Shown piece after piece: positions 24,467 through 33,899 of a stretch of DNA of 64,000 bases. The position numbers and the translations under genes are program-made. How positions within the stretch are numbered: position 1 is the stretch's first letter; each line of letters begins with the position of its first letter. Origin of the DNA: Hungatella hathewayi (GTDB lineage: Bacteria; Bacillota; Clostridia; Lachnospirales; Lachnospiraceae). The notes beneath the pieces are model-generated. The model worked only from the letters and a program-made list of their open reading frames with translations. It had not been told where the DNA came from and did not search any database. The stretch covers positions 6,242,489 to 6,306,488 of the forward strand of contig CP102274.1 in the NCBI GenBank assembly GCA_025149285.1, given 5' to 3'.

Positions 24467-25534
24467 ATGTCTAAAAAAGAAGCAGTCAAAGAAGTTACTC
24501 ACACAATTGGTGATACACTGCCAAAGTTAAGAGCCGCAGCCGTTCAGGCAGCTCCCGTATTCTTAAACCGCGATGCAACCGTTCAGAAAGTAGCCCGCCT
24601 GACGAAAGAAGCTAAGGATAACGGTGCAGACCTCGTAGTGTTCCCGGAATCTTTTATTCCTACCTTCCCGCTCTGGTGCCTGTTCCTGCCGCCGGTAGAC
24701 CAGCATCCGTTCTACAAGAGGCTGTTTGAAAATGCGGTAACCGTGCCAGGTCCGGCATTTAATGAACTTCAGAAAATCGCCCGCGACAACAGTATTTTCT
24801 TATCCGTCGGCATCTGTGAGAAGAGCACCACCAACTTTGGGACAATGTGGAACACCACCCTGTTATTTGACCGGGAAGGCAATATGATCGGTCATCACAG
24901 AAAGCTTCTTCCCACCTGGGGAGAAAAGCTGGTTTGGTCATTTGGTGACGGTTCTTCGCTCAATATCCATGACACAGAGATTGGACGAATCGGCGCCCTG
25001 ATCTGCGGCGAGAACTCCAATACACTGGCCCGTTACGCCCTGGTAGCCCAGGGAGAGCAGGTACATATTTCAGTCTATCCGCCATGCTGGCCGACCAGCA
25101 GAGACAAGGGCAATTACGCGGACTGCCTGCGGGTACGCACCTGTGCTCATGCGTTTGAGGCTAAGGTGTTTAATATCTGTTCCTCTGCGTCTCTCGACGA
25201 AGATGCCATGGAGCAGATGTCTGTGGGCGATCCCGCTTTAAAGGAATGGCTCCACAACCAGTCCTGGGCCCTCACCATGATCGCCGGACCTAACGGCCAG
25301 CCATGCTGCCCGTCAATCGAGAACAACCAGGAAGGCATTATTTACGCCGACTGCGATATTGCAGCTGAAATTACCGCAAAAGGAATCCACGATATCGCGG
25401 GAGCCTACCAGCGTTTCGACGTATTTCAGCTCCACGTAAACAAGACTCCCAGGGAACCGGCGTATTTCTATGATGAGGGGATTGGGGAATCGAGGGAATT
25501 CATTCCTTATAAAGAAGAGGAAGAAGCCGATTAA
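24467..25534 (+). CDS. Nitrilase (carbon-nitrogen hydrolase, branch 1)
   Basis: A 355-residue nitrilase that converts a nitrile to acid plus ammonia. The catalytic Glu61 (VVFPESFIP), Lys146 (HHRKLLPT) and Cys180 (ALICGENSNTLARYALVAQGEQ) are all in place, and the CGEN..LAR..AQGEQ form is that of true nitrilases rather than general amidases. AGGAG lies 10 nt before the ATG. It is cytoplasmic and forms an operon with the SLC13-type transporter. Substrate is unproven; a carboxylated nitrile giving a dicarboxylate such as malonate would connect it with the adjacent decarboxylase operon. Confidence 0.88.
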   Translation: MSKKEAVKEVTHTIGDTLPKLRAAAVQAAPVFLNRDATVQKVARLTKEAKDNGADLVVFPESFIPTFPLWCLFLPPVDQHPFYKRLFENAVTVPGPAFNELQKIARDNSIFLSVGICEKSTTNFGTMWNTTLLFDREGNMIGHHRKLLPTWGEKLVWSFGDGSSLNIHDTEIGRIGALICGENSNTLARYALVAQGEQVHISVYPPCWPTSRDKGNYADCLRVRTCAHAFEAKVFNICSSASLDEDAMEQMSVGDPALKEWLHNQSWALTMIAGPNGQPCCPSIENNQEGIIYADCDIAAEITAKGIHDIAGAYQRFDVFQLHVNKTPREPAYFYDEGIGESREFIPYKEEEEAD

Positions 25535-25593
25535 AACACAGGAAGGGAGACAGTTTCAACCCTTCTGATCCATACAGTAACCGTAAGAAAAGG

Positions 25594-25626
25594 AAAGCCG
25601 GTCCGCATCTGATGCGGGCTGGCTTT
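25594..25626 (+). terminator. Intrinsic terminator after the nitrilase gene
   Basis: A 14- to 16-bp stem with several G-U pairs (AAAGCC..GCATC against GATGC..GGCTTT) ends in UUUCUUCC, 59 nt after the stop codon. It also carries a run of A on its 5' side and may work in both directions. Confidence 0.7.
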
Positions 25627-25783
25627 CTTCCATGAAGATCCATGATAACGATCCGCCTTTGCAGATGTAAAAGGTAAATTCCCTCAATTTCACGGTTTTC
25701 CCCCCGTACGCACTTTCTTCCGATATCAATCTGTGCTATGATAAAAGAAATATACTTTGGGTTTAATCCGGGAGGTAATTGTA

Positions 25784-28684
25784 TTGGGTAAAAAGACACT
25801 GGCTGAAATAGAGTCACTGACCCGCAAAATACTGACTACGTACTTTTGCGACTCTGACATGGAATTTATGATATCGACATTTGCAGATGACATCATATGG
25901 CTTGGCGGCGGAGAACTCCAGAAGGCGGAAGGAAAAGAAGCAGTGGCCGCGGTATTCCGCAGTGGAAAAGATGGTATGATTGCCTGCAGCATGTACGATG
26001 AGCAGTATCATTCCATCGATTTAGGCGGCGGTTCCTACTTATGTGAAGCAGTCAGCCGTCTCTTAAGCAAACCGGAATCCGGGGCCTACTTAAACACCCA
26101 GCAGAGAGCCACCTTTGTTTTCCGCGAAAAAGGGGATGGCTTAGAGACAGTCCATATTCACAACTCTGTCCCGTTTTCGGAGATTCATGATGACGAACTC
26201 TTTCCGGTGGAATCAGGCCGCGAGGCCTTTGAACGTCTTAAATCTGCCCTGGACACGAAAAAACAGGAGTATGAGCATCAGACGCGTTTTCTGGAGCAGC
26301 TGTATCATACGCTTCCCTGCGGTATTCTCCAGTTTTCTACAGATCCGGCCCATACTATCATTTCAGTCAATCCCATGGTATGGAAATTTTATGGATATGA
26401 CTCTGAGGCCGAGTACCGGGAAGCCGTCAGTAACCCGCTCCAGAAGGTTGACTTACAGGATCAGGAATGGATTTCCACACTCCTCGACCGGCTGACCCTG
26501 AATGGAGAATCTGCTTCCTACCGCCGTCACTGTATCAGGAGAGATGGGGAGGAGGCCTGGATCAATGTCGTTATGGGACGAATCATCAACAGCAACGGTA
26601 TGGAGGTCATCCAGGCGGTATTTACTGATATCACGGAACAGATGCGGCTGGAACAGGCACAGGAACAGGAGCGGGTACTGGAGAACCGTTTCCTGCGTGC
26701 TGCGATCTGCACTGCTTATCCCTTAATCGTAAGTGTCAATCTGACGCAGGACACCTACCACTGTTTTCTAAATGAACAGGAGGAGTATCAGCTGAGTCCG
26801 GATGGATGCTTTACGGAGCTTTATGCCAGTTGTATTCCAGAGATCTACAGTTCCTATCAGGCTGACTTTGCCAGCACCTTCAGCCCTGAAGCTCTCCAGC
26901 GCCGCTTCTCTGCCGGAGAACAGGAAATCTATATGGAGCTGCAGGGACAGGGACAGGATGGGAAGTACCACTGGCTGTCCCTTCACGCAATTGCCGTGGA
27001 AAATCCCTTTAACGACGATGTTCTGACGATCTGTCTCGTCAAGTTTCTCGATGAACTCCGTCAGGAACAGGCCCGCCAGGAACAGCTGCTCCGCGATGCC
27101 CTTGCCTCCGCCCAGGCAGCCAGCCGCGCAAAATCAGACTTTCTTTCCCGCATGAGCCACGATATCCGGACTCCGATGAATGCCATCATAGGCATGAGCA
27201 CCATCGGACAGATCAAGCTTCATGATTCCAGAACCGTAAAGGACTGTTTCCAAAAGATTGATACTTCGTCCAAATACCTTCTTTCCCTGATCAATGATAT
27301 CCTGGATATGTCCAGGATTGAGACTGATAAGATGGAAATCGCCCATGATCTCTTTGATTTCAGGGCGTTTGTGGAAGAGATTAATCAGATTATCTATCCG
27401 CAGACACTGGAACGGGAGATTGCTTATGAGATGCGTCACCTGGAACCTTTGGAAAGCCACTATATTGGAGACTCCCTCCGTATGAAGCAGATTCTCATGA
27501 ATCTCCTGTCAAATGCATTGAAATTTACACAGCCGGGCGGTTCTGTCTCCGTCGATATAGCAGAGGAAAAACGGACCAACGGATACGCCTATATTAAATT
27601 TGTCATTGAGGATAACGGAATCGGAATGTCAGAAGAGTTCATGGATCGGCTCTTCCAGCCCTTCGAGCAGGAAGCCCCCGGCAATGCCCGGAACAATGTG
27701 GGGAGCGGCCTCGGCCTTTCCATCGTCTACAGCCTCGTACAGCTGATGGGCGGTACCATCTCCGTCACGAGTCACAAGCAGGAGGGAAGCCGTTTCACCG
27801 TCACCGTTCCCTTCCAGCTGGTAACCGACAACGAGGAGCAGGAATGGGAGCGGAAACGCCAGAATCTCCTAAAAGGATTCCAGGTACTGGTGGTGGACGA
27901 CGATCCTTCTGTGGGCAGGCAGACGGCTCTGATTCTGGACGACATCGGGGCAGCCACCCGCTGGGTGGACTCCGGTATCCGCGCCGTCCGGGAAGTGGAA
28001 AACGCCATGGCGGAACACTGGATGTTTGATATCGCCATGATCGACTGGAAGATGCCGGGGATGGACGGCATCGAAACCGCCCGCCGGATCCGCCGTCTGG
28101 TAGGTCCGGATACCATGATTATCATGATAACCGCATATGACTGGCGCGGCATTGAGGAGGAGGCCCGGGAGGCCGGAATCGATTACTTCATCGCCAAGCC
28201 GTTATTCCGTTCGACAATTTACGACACACTTTTAAAACTCGACAGAAAGGAGGCTCCGGAACCAGCCATACCCGATTTGCAGACTCAGGAATCTGTACTG
28301 GTGGGGGCCCGGATTCTCCTTGTCGAAGACAATGAGCTTAATCAGGAGATCGCAAAGACGCTTCTGGAGATGAACGGCGCAGTCGTAGATGTCGCCGGAA
28401 ACGGTGCGGCCGCCATAGACTGCTTCAGCAGTCACGATCCCGGAACTTATCAGGCTGTTCTAATGGATATCCGCATGCCTGTCATGGACGGTCTGGAGGC
28501 TACCAGGGGAATCCGTGCCCTGGGCCGTGAGGATTCTGACTCGATACCGATTTTAGCCATGACTGCCAACGCCTTTGAAGAAGACAGGAAAAAGGCATTC
28601 GAAGCCTCCATGAACGGTTATCTGATCAAACCGCTGGATGTGAGCGTGCTGATCCACGAATTGGAAAAAGCAATCAGAATGTAA
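25784..28684 (+). CDS. Soluble hybrid sensor histidine kinase with NTF2-like input and two receivers
   Basis: A 966-residue kinase without any membrane segment. In order: an NTF2/SnoaL-like domain (~1-130), PAS (~165-295, GILQFSTDPAHTIISVNPMVWKFYG), a second PAS-like region (~310-420), HisKA with SRMSHDIRTPMNAIIGM, HATPase (LMNLLSNALKF, DNGIG, GSGLGLS), receiver 1 (VVDDDP, IDWKMPGMDG) and receiver 2 (LVEDNELNQE, MDIRMPVMDG). TTG at 25784 is the start, since GGGAGG lies 8 nt upstream. No DNA-binding partner is adjacent. The convergent neighbour is an orphan TRAP-type binding protein. The NTF2-like domain may bind a small hydrophobic or aromatic ligand (inference). Confidence 0.88.
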   Translation: MGKKTLAEIESLTRKILTTYFCDSDMEFMISTFADDIIWLGGGELQKAEGKEAVAAVFRSGKDGMIACSMYDEQYHSIDLGGGSYLCEAVSRLLSKPESGAYLNTQQRATFVFREKGDGLETVHIHNSVPFSEIHDDELFPVESGREAFERLKSALDTKKQEYEHQTRFLEQLYHTLPCGILQFSTDPAHTIISVNPMVWKFYGYDSEAEYREAVSNPLQKVDLQDQEWISTLLDRLTLNGESASYRRHCIRRDGEEAWINVVMGRIINSNGMEVIQAVFTDITEQMRLEQAQEQERVLENRFLRAAICTAYPLIVSVNLTQDTYHCFLNEQEEYQLSPDGCFTELYASCIPEIYSSYQADFASTFSPEALQRRFSAGEQEIYMELQGQGQDGKYHWLSLHAIAVENPFNDDVLTICLVKFLDELRQEQARQEQLLRDALASAQAASRAKSDFLSRMSHDIRTPMNAIIGMSTIGQIKLHDSRTVKDCFQKIDTSSKYLLSLINDILDMSRIETDKMEIAHDLFDFRAFVEEINQIIYPQTLEREIAYEMRHLEPLESHYIGDSLRMKQILMNLLSNALKFTQPGGSVSVDIAEEKRTNGYAYIKFVIEDNGIGMSEEFMDRLFQPFEQEAPGNARNNVGSGLGLSIVYSLVQLMGGTISVTSHKQEGSRFTVTVPFQLVTDNEEQEWERKRQNLLKGFQVLVVDDDPSVGRQTALILDDIGAATRWVDSGIRAVREVENAMAEHWMFDIAMIDWKMPGMDGIETARRIRRLVGPDTMIIMITAYDWRGIEEEAREAGIDYFIAKPLFRSTIYDTLLKLDRKEAPEPAIPDLQTQESVLVGARILLVEDNELNQEIAKTLLEMNGAVVDVAGNGAAAIDCFSSHDPGTYQAVLMDIRMPVMDGLEATRGIRALGREDSDSIPILAMTANAFEEDRKKAFEASMNGYLIKPLDVSVLIHELEKAIRM

Positions 28685-28690
28685 GATTAA

Positions 28691-28735
28691 AAAATGAGAA
28701 GTGAAGCGCCCTGTCCGGCGTCCACTTCCCATTTT
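28691..28735. terminator. Bidirectional terminator between kinase and DctP-like gene
   Basis: AAAATGaGAAGTGaaGCGCC pairs with GGCGtcCACTTCcCATTTT around a 6-nt loop. A-rich and U-rich flanks on both sides suit termination of the two convergent genes. Confidence 0.75.
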
Positions 28736-28755
28736 CTGTTATTTTCCGGCAGGTT

Positions 28756-29763
28756 TCATTTCCCCGCAGCTGCAATCGCGTCGATCATATCCATATACTC
28801 CGCACAGTACTCTCCGTACATGGACGTGACCGCCTCCTGAAATCTGGCCTTTTCCTCCGGAGACAGCTCCACCACCTGACAGCCTGCATCCCGCACCTTT
28901 TTCTCAGAACTCCGTTCCCGTTCTTCCCACAGTTCTCGTTCGTACAGAGAAGATTCCCGGGCGCATTCCCGTATGATATCCTGATCCTCCTTCGTCAGCT
29001 TCTCCCATGTGACCCGGGATATCAGCTGAAGCTCCGGAACCCGGTTGTGTTCATCAATCGTATAATATCCAGCAACTTCGTAGTGAGCGGTGGATTCATA
29101 GGAAGGCCAGTTATTCTCCGCCCCGTCGATGAGTCCGGTCTGCAGGGCAGAGTAGACCTTGTCATAGGCCATGGGCACCGCAGAAGCCCCCAGCGCCTCT
29201 ATCATTCCCACCATCAGCTCCGACTCCTGGACACGGATTTTCATGCCCTTCATGTCCTCCAGCTTTGTGATCGGCTTCGTCGAACTGTAGAAGTTGCGGG
29301 CTCCCGCATCGTACCAGGAGAGGGCTACAAAGCCGGAACCGTCAAAGGAATTTAAGAAATCGTCTCCGATCTCCCCATCCAGAACCTTCCACATATGTTC
29401 CCTTCCCGTATAGAGATAAGGCATCTGCAGCACATTCAGCCTGGGGACAAATTCCGCCAGTGGCGTCAGGGACACACGCGCAAAATCGACTCCGCCGAAC
29501 TGTATCTGCTCGATTACCGTCTTCTCATCGCCCAGATCGCCGTCCGCCTTGACCAGAATCTTAATTCTCCCTCCGGTCTTCTCTTCCACCAAATCAGCAA
29601 ATCTGCGGGCCCCCTGTGTTGTGGGATAGTCTTCCGCCTGATTCTCTGCATACGTAAAAACGAATTCAGGAGCAGAAGCCATTTTCTGATCTTCCTTCCG
29701 TCCGCCGCATGCAGTCAGAATAACCATTGCTAAACCAAACAATAACACCGCCTTTATTCTCAC
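28756..29763 (-). CDS. TRAP transporter substrate-binding protein (DctP family), lipoprotein, orphan
   Basis: A 335-residue binding protein. The signal peptide ends in the lipobox VILTAC (Cys19). The DctP fold is shown by GARRFADLVEEKTGGRIKI, VSLTPLAEFVPRLNVLQMPYL, KITKLEDMKGMKIRVQES and GLIDGAENNW; the Arg in KIRVQE binds the carboxylate of ligands in this family. The start is GTG at 29763, with AAAGGAGG 9 nt before it. No DctQ/DctM membrane genes lie in the window, so it either works with remote ones or feeds a sensor. It is convergent with a hybrid kinase gene. Confidence 0.85.
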   Translation of the reverse strand: MRIKAVLLFGLAMVILTACGGRKEDQKMASAPEFVFTYAENQAEDYPTTQGARRFADLVEEKTGGRIKILVKADGDLGDEKTVIEQIQFGGVDFARVSLTPLAEFVPRLNVLQMPYLYTGREHMWKVLDGEIGDDFLNSFDGSGFVALSWYDAGARNFYSSTKPITKLEDMKGMKIRVQESELMVGMIEALGASAVPMAYDKVYSALQTGLIDGAENNWPSYESTAHYEVAGYYTIDEHNRVPELQLISRVTWEKLTKEDQDIIRECARESSLYERELWEERERSSEKKVRDAGCQVVELSPEEKARFQEAVTSMYGEYCAEYMDMIDAIAAAGK

Positions 29764-29959
29764 AGCACAGTACCTCCTTTCTGCCAGGTCTTTTCTCAAC
29801 CCAAGTTCATAAGCACATAACCATAAACAAAATCGGCACCATATCCATCATACATCCAAGCGCATGAAGAATCAAGTTTAAAGGCGGCATCAGGATCCGT
29901 ACCTGCCATTCAGAATACGGAGGAATAAGAGAGATTGCTTTTATTCAGTTTCTGATTCT

Positions 29960-31342
29960 CTATGAACTCTCGATCAACAGCTTTCTCTTCTTCCATCGCC
30001 CGCTGATATAGTAAAGAAAAGAAAGGATAAAGGGAATGAGCCTTGCCATCGCATGTCCCATAAAAAAGCCTTTGACCCCCCAATCCAGAACATAGACAAA
30101 GAACAGGCTGAAACCAATACGGCAAACGACACCATCCAGCATGCCAATTGCAAATCCAAAGGAGGCAAATCCAACTCCCGTCACCACCGCCTGGAAGGTT
30201 CCTAAAAGTGCAGCCAAATAGAACGTGATAACCATTATTTTTAAATAAGTGACGCCAAGCTCCATTACCTCTTTGTCCATAGTAAAGATACCAAACAATG
30301 TCCTGGGGCATAAAAGGGCAAATGCAGAAGCAATTGTGGCCGCTGTCAGAGTAATCGCCAGCGTCGATAATACAATCTTCTTCACTCGTTCTGTCTTTCT
30401 GGCTCCAATATTCTGGCCAATCATCGCGCCGGATCCTGTATCAACCGCCGTTAGAACAGTTGTCGAAATTTTTTGCAGCTTATTACCTATGCTGTTGGCC
30501 GCAGACGCAATCATACCATAACTGTTTATATTGGAGTTGCACCACAGCAGAGAAAAACGGATACAGCAGGATTGAAAAATTCTGGGAATTGCCAGACGAA
30601 GCAAAATAACCGCTGCATTTCTGCGGATTTTAAAATAGGACAATCGCCACTCAAAATCAAACTGTTCCCGTTTTAAATAGAGATAGGCAAATGCAGCCGC
30701 ACATGCGCCGATCTGTGCCAGAACAGTGGCTATCGCAGTTCCTGCCGTTCCCATGTGGAACACTGCTACTAACAGCAGATCCAGGAAAATATTTACAGCA
30801 GCGGCAATCATGATAAATACCAGTGGTTTTTTAGACTCCCCCATTCCTCTTAACAATCCGCAGATCCCGTTATATCCAAATATAAATGGAATACCCAAAG
30901 CAGTTATCCGCAGATAGGAAACTGCCTCGCTCATGGCTTCCTGCGGACAGTTTAGAAGATTCAAAAGCCGGGGACAGAACAACTGGATCAGAAAGGAAAA
31001 AACAACCGCAATTCCCAGCATTAGTGAAAGCAGCGTTCCAACCGCCTCTTTTATTCGTTTCTCTTCTCCGGCTCCGGCCAGCTGTGCAATATAAATCTGG
31101 CCGGCCGCTGCCAGCGCCATAGCGGCCGGAGTCAGAATATCTGCAATTTCACCGCCTGTTGAAACGCCTACAGTCCCGACGCTTCCGGCGAATTGTCCAA
31201 TCACCATCAGATCGACCATAGAGTAAAATTCCTGAAGCAGATTTGCAGCTATAAGAGGCATAGAAAACAGAAGCAGCGTCTTCATGACGGCGCCTTCCGT
31301 CATATCCATCCCTATTTTTTCTTTCTTAATCGTATTATTCAT
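29960..31342 (-). CDS. MATE-family multidrug/metabolite exporter
   Basis: A 460-residue, 12-TM exporter of the MATE family (DinF/NorM-like), driven by Na+ or H+. Two homologous halves are visible: MKTLLLFSMPLIAANLLQEFYSMVDLMVIGQFAG, split here as the first two helices, and VDTGSGAMIGQNIGARKTERV at the start of the second half. ATG at 31342 lies within the end of the upstream ceramidase-like gene, so it is translationally coupled. It is the last gene of the 13-gene operon and may expel a toxic product of that pathway. The ~195 nt after it hold no gene that I can see. Confidence 0.9.
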   Translation of the reverse strand: MNNTIKKEKIGMDMTEGAVMKTLLLFSMPLIAANLLQEFYSMVDLMVIGQFAGSVGTVGVSTGGEIADILTPAAMALAAAGQIYIAQLAGAGEEKRIKEAVGTLLSLMLGIAVVFSFLIQLFCPRLLNLLNCPQEAMSEAVSYLRITALGIPFIFGYNGICGLLRGMGESKKPLVFIMIAAAVNIFLDLLLVAVFHMGTAGTAIATVLAQIGACAAAFAYLYLKREQFDFEWRLSYFKIRRNAAVILLRLAIPRIFQSCCIRFSLLWCNSNINSYGMIASAANSIGNKLQKISTTVLTAVDTGSGAMIGQNIGARKTERVKKIVLSTLAITLTAATIASAFALLCPRTLFGIFTMDKEVMELGVTYLKIMVITFYLAALLGTFQAVVTGVGFASFGFAIGMLDGVVCRIGFSLFFVYVLDWGVKGFFMGHAMARLIPFILSFLYYISGRWKKRKLLIESS

Positions 31343-32660
31343 CGTCTTCAAACCTGTCTGTAAACATCTCCATTACAGCCGGAATTAAATACTCCTCCGT
31401 ACAGCCGTCTTTTACATTCGATGCATAAAATTCCTGTGTGTGGTTGTCGTATCCCTGTTTATCCGGCAGATACCCTGCCCTTTCGCCGGTATGGGTTATG
31501 ATAAATGTATTCTTCAGCGGCGACTTTTCTTTGAGTCGAAGCCCCGTGCCACAGTCCAGTTCACCGTTAAGTCCTAAAAAGGCGTAATCATCGAGCGTAA
31601 GCAGCTTAAGTTCCAGTTCCACCGGTTCTCCGTCTTCAATTGTCCCCGAAAAAGGAGTATCCGCCCTGGCCATGACGGCTGTCTCACCATCATCCGGATA
31701 GCGGATCACCTGGCCCGGAAGAATGATTTTCCTGTCTACAATTGCTGCATGCAGTTTCTCTTTCCCCTCTCCCATCCTTTCCAGTACCTTAATTACATCC
31801 ACTGCCTGGGTTTCCGCCAAGTGTCTGCAAAGCGTCCATACCCCATATCCGACAGAATACTGGAGACTATGGCTCTTATCATGCTCATACTTCTGATAAC
31901 TGCTGAAAAATATCGGATTCTGATTGGCGGCTGCGCCGCTCGTCCACAGAAAAACCGCTCCGTCATCCCGATAGCGCTCCTCTAAGTAATTGCTGATCAT
32001 TCCAGGCAAATCACCGGCAATCAGATACTTCTCCTGTTTTTCATCCATTCCCTGATAGCAGGCAGTTCCATGTACCGCATAATTAACGAGTGCACCGATG
32101 ATTTTACCATCATACCCCGTAAAGCGGAGCACAGCCAGCTCCTTATCCGACGGGCCTTCAAAATCACGCCCCTGCCCCCACAGACCGTTTTCAAAAAGCT
32201 GGTCGCGATTGGCATTTATAAAGCTTTTCCCTGTACTGACACAGTATCTGGCCGGTTTCATCCTGGATATTGCTTCGTTCACACACAGGACAGTCTGACG
32301 GATTATAAAATCGCCGTACCTCATAACCCAGTCAAGTTTTTCCGGAATGTTTTTAACACCTTTATGTGTATTGGCAAAGGTAGGAGCCTCATGATTATGT
32401 ACTGCCGAGAAACACACATTCTCCGGATCAAGGCCGCATTCCCGCTTCACGGCAGAACGCAGTTCCTCCATTCGCGCCATGTCGCCGGATTCATACGACA
32501 GAAAGGCCATGCGGCGGTCCCCGTTGTCAAATACGAGAGCACGCAGATAAATATCTTCATAGATTCCTTCAAAAATCATTTTGCCGTGAAAATAAGCCGG
32601 CATCATCTCTGACGGCGGTGTAATACATATTTTCGCAGCCCCTGCACTTATTTTTCCCAT
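31335..32660 (-). CDS. Neutral/alkaline ceramidase-like hydrolase, paralogue A
   Basis: A 441-residue protein of the neutral/alkaline ceramidase N-terminal-domain family, whose known members are Zn amidases. The expected metal-site motifs are present: AVHNHEAPT (H88, H90), NYAVHGTA (H197), IAGDLPG and SGAAANQNP (where the family has GD-x-xP). It is far shorter than true ceramidases (~650 residues), lacking their C-terminal domain, and has no signal peptide, so it acts in the cytoplasm. Sphingolipid is therefore unlikely as substrate; an amide or lactam imported by the operon's transporters is more plausible (inference). AGGAGG precedes the ATG. Confidence 0.75.
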   Translation of the reverse strand: MGKISAGAAKICITPPSEMMPAYFHGKMIFEGIYEDIYLRALVFDNGDRRMAFLSYESGDMARMEELRSAVKRECGLDPENVCFSAVHNHEAPTFANTHKGVKNIPEKLDWVMRYGDFIIRQTVLCVNEAISRMKPARYCVSTGKSFINANRDQLFENGLWGQGRDFEGPSDKELAVLRFTGYDGKIIGALVNYAVHGTACYQGMDEKQEKYLIAGDLPGMISNYLEERYRDDGAVFLWTSGAAANQNPIFFSSYQKYEHDKSHSLQYSVGYGVWTLCRHLAETQAVDVIKVLERMGEGKEKLHAAIVDRKIILPGQVIRYPDDGETAVMARADTPFSGTIEDGEPVELELKLLTLDDYAFLGLNGELDCGTGLRLKEKSPLKNTFIITHTGERAGYLPDKQGYDNHTQEFYASNVKDGCTEEYLIPAVMEMFTDRFEDDE

Positions 32661-32678
32661 CTTCTACCTCCTGAAGTC

Positions 32679-33899
32679 TTACCGGACAACACCTGTCCTG
32701 AAATTTTTCTCGATCAGATAAATCTTTTTTCTAAAAATGATCACAAGAACCACCGCTGTAAAGATAAACAGCATCATAAAACGCCACATGGCGTTATATC
32801 CAAATGCCACAATAACCGCGCCTGCAACGTTAGGTCCAAGCAGCTGTCCTAAATCGTTGCCGATGTAACTGCTGCTGCTGGCCGCGCCGCGCCGTTTCTG
32901 TGAAACGCATTTCATGCAAAGGGTCTGTATTGCCGGCTGACATGCACCATATCCAAAGCCCGCAATCAAACCTGCGGTCAATAGTGATAATAAGGTTGTA
33001 GAGAAACTGATTACCAGGAATGACAGTGCAAAGCAGAACATTGCAGGGATTGCCACTCTCACCATCCCCAGACGGTCAGATAATTTCCCAATCAGCGGCC
33101 TGGAAAAAAGCAGTGTGCAGGCATAAACTGTGAAATAAAGCCCGATATTCCCCGTAATTCCCTGTTTACCTGCGAAGATAATCAGGAAAGAGTTTATTAC
33201 GCTGAACGCAGTGGACAGAAAGAAAATAAGAATGACCGGAAGAAGTGCCTCTTTTGCAAAGATACTGTCCATGGTGATTCGAAATTTTTTCTCTTTTTTG
33301 TATGGAACATTAACGCATGCGGCCAGTATGGCGGCAGCCACCATAATGGAGCCGGAAATTACAAAGGTCATATGGTAGCCAAACCGGTTCATCAGTGCCA
33401 GACCCGCCGTTGGGCCGATTGCCTGCATGACTGCCTGTGCCAGGGAAAAAATGCCGATGCCAGTGCCAAACTGATCCGGCGGAAGCGTATCAGACGCCAG
33501 CGCCAGACAGCAGGTCGCTGTAAACGCCTGGCCGCAGCCCTGAAAAAGCCGGAAAGAGACAAGCATTGGCACATTTGAAGAGGCGCTGTAACCAAAATAC
33601 GAAATCCCCATGACACACATGGCGAGAATCAGAATAATCCTGCGGTTATAAACGTCCAGAGCCGGTCCTGATACAATCTTGAACAAGAGCGCCGTCAGGG
33701 CAAAGACACTGGATACGATGCCAACCATTGAGGCCGTTGCCCCCAGATAATCCGCATATTTTGCAACCAGTGAATTAACCATCCACTGACTTAAATACAT
33801 CAGGGAATTGGCCAGAAAAATACTGACAAAGCATCTGTTAAATATTTTTTTCGGCTGATCCTGTGATGGATCTGCCGTAGTACGTGTTTCCAGATTCAT
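32679..33899 (-). CDS. MFS transporter
   Basis: A 406-residue, 12-TM major-facilitator permease. The loop 2-3 motif reads GPALDVYNRR and the mirrored loop 8-9 motif is GKLSDRLGMVR. The N-terminus up to residue ~20 is cytoplasmic. The start codon overlaps the stop of the preceding oxidoreductase gene (ATATGA), so the two are coupled. In the operon it could import the substrate or export a breakdown product; sequence alone does not tell. Confidence 0.9.
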   Translation of the reverse strand: MNLETRTTADPSQDQPKKIFNRCFVSIFLANSLMYLSQWMVNSLVAKYADYLGATASMVGIVSSVFALTALLFKIVSGPALDVYNRRIILILAMCVMGISYFGYSASSNVPMLVSFRLFQGCGQAFTATCCLALASDTLPPDQFGTGIGIFSLAQAVMQAIGPTAGLALMNRFGYHMTFVISGSIMVAAAILAACVNVPYKKEKKFRITMDSIFAKEALLPVILIFFLSTAFSVINSFLIIFAGKQGITGNIGLYFTVYACTLLFSRPLIGKLSDRLGMVRVAIPAMFCFALSFLVISFSTTLLSLLTAGLIAGFGYGACQPAIQTLCMKCVSQKRRGAASSSSYIGNDLGQLLGPNVAGAVIVAFGYNAMWRFMMLFIFTAVVLVIIFRKKIYLIEKNFRTGVVR

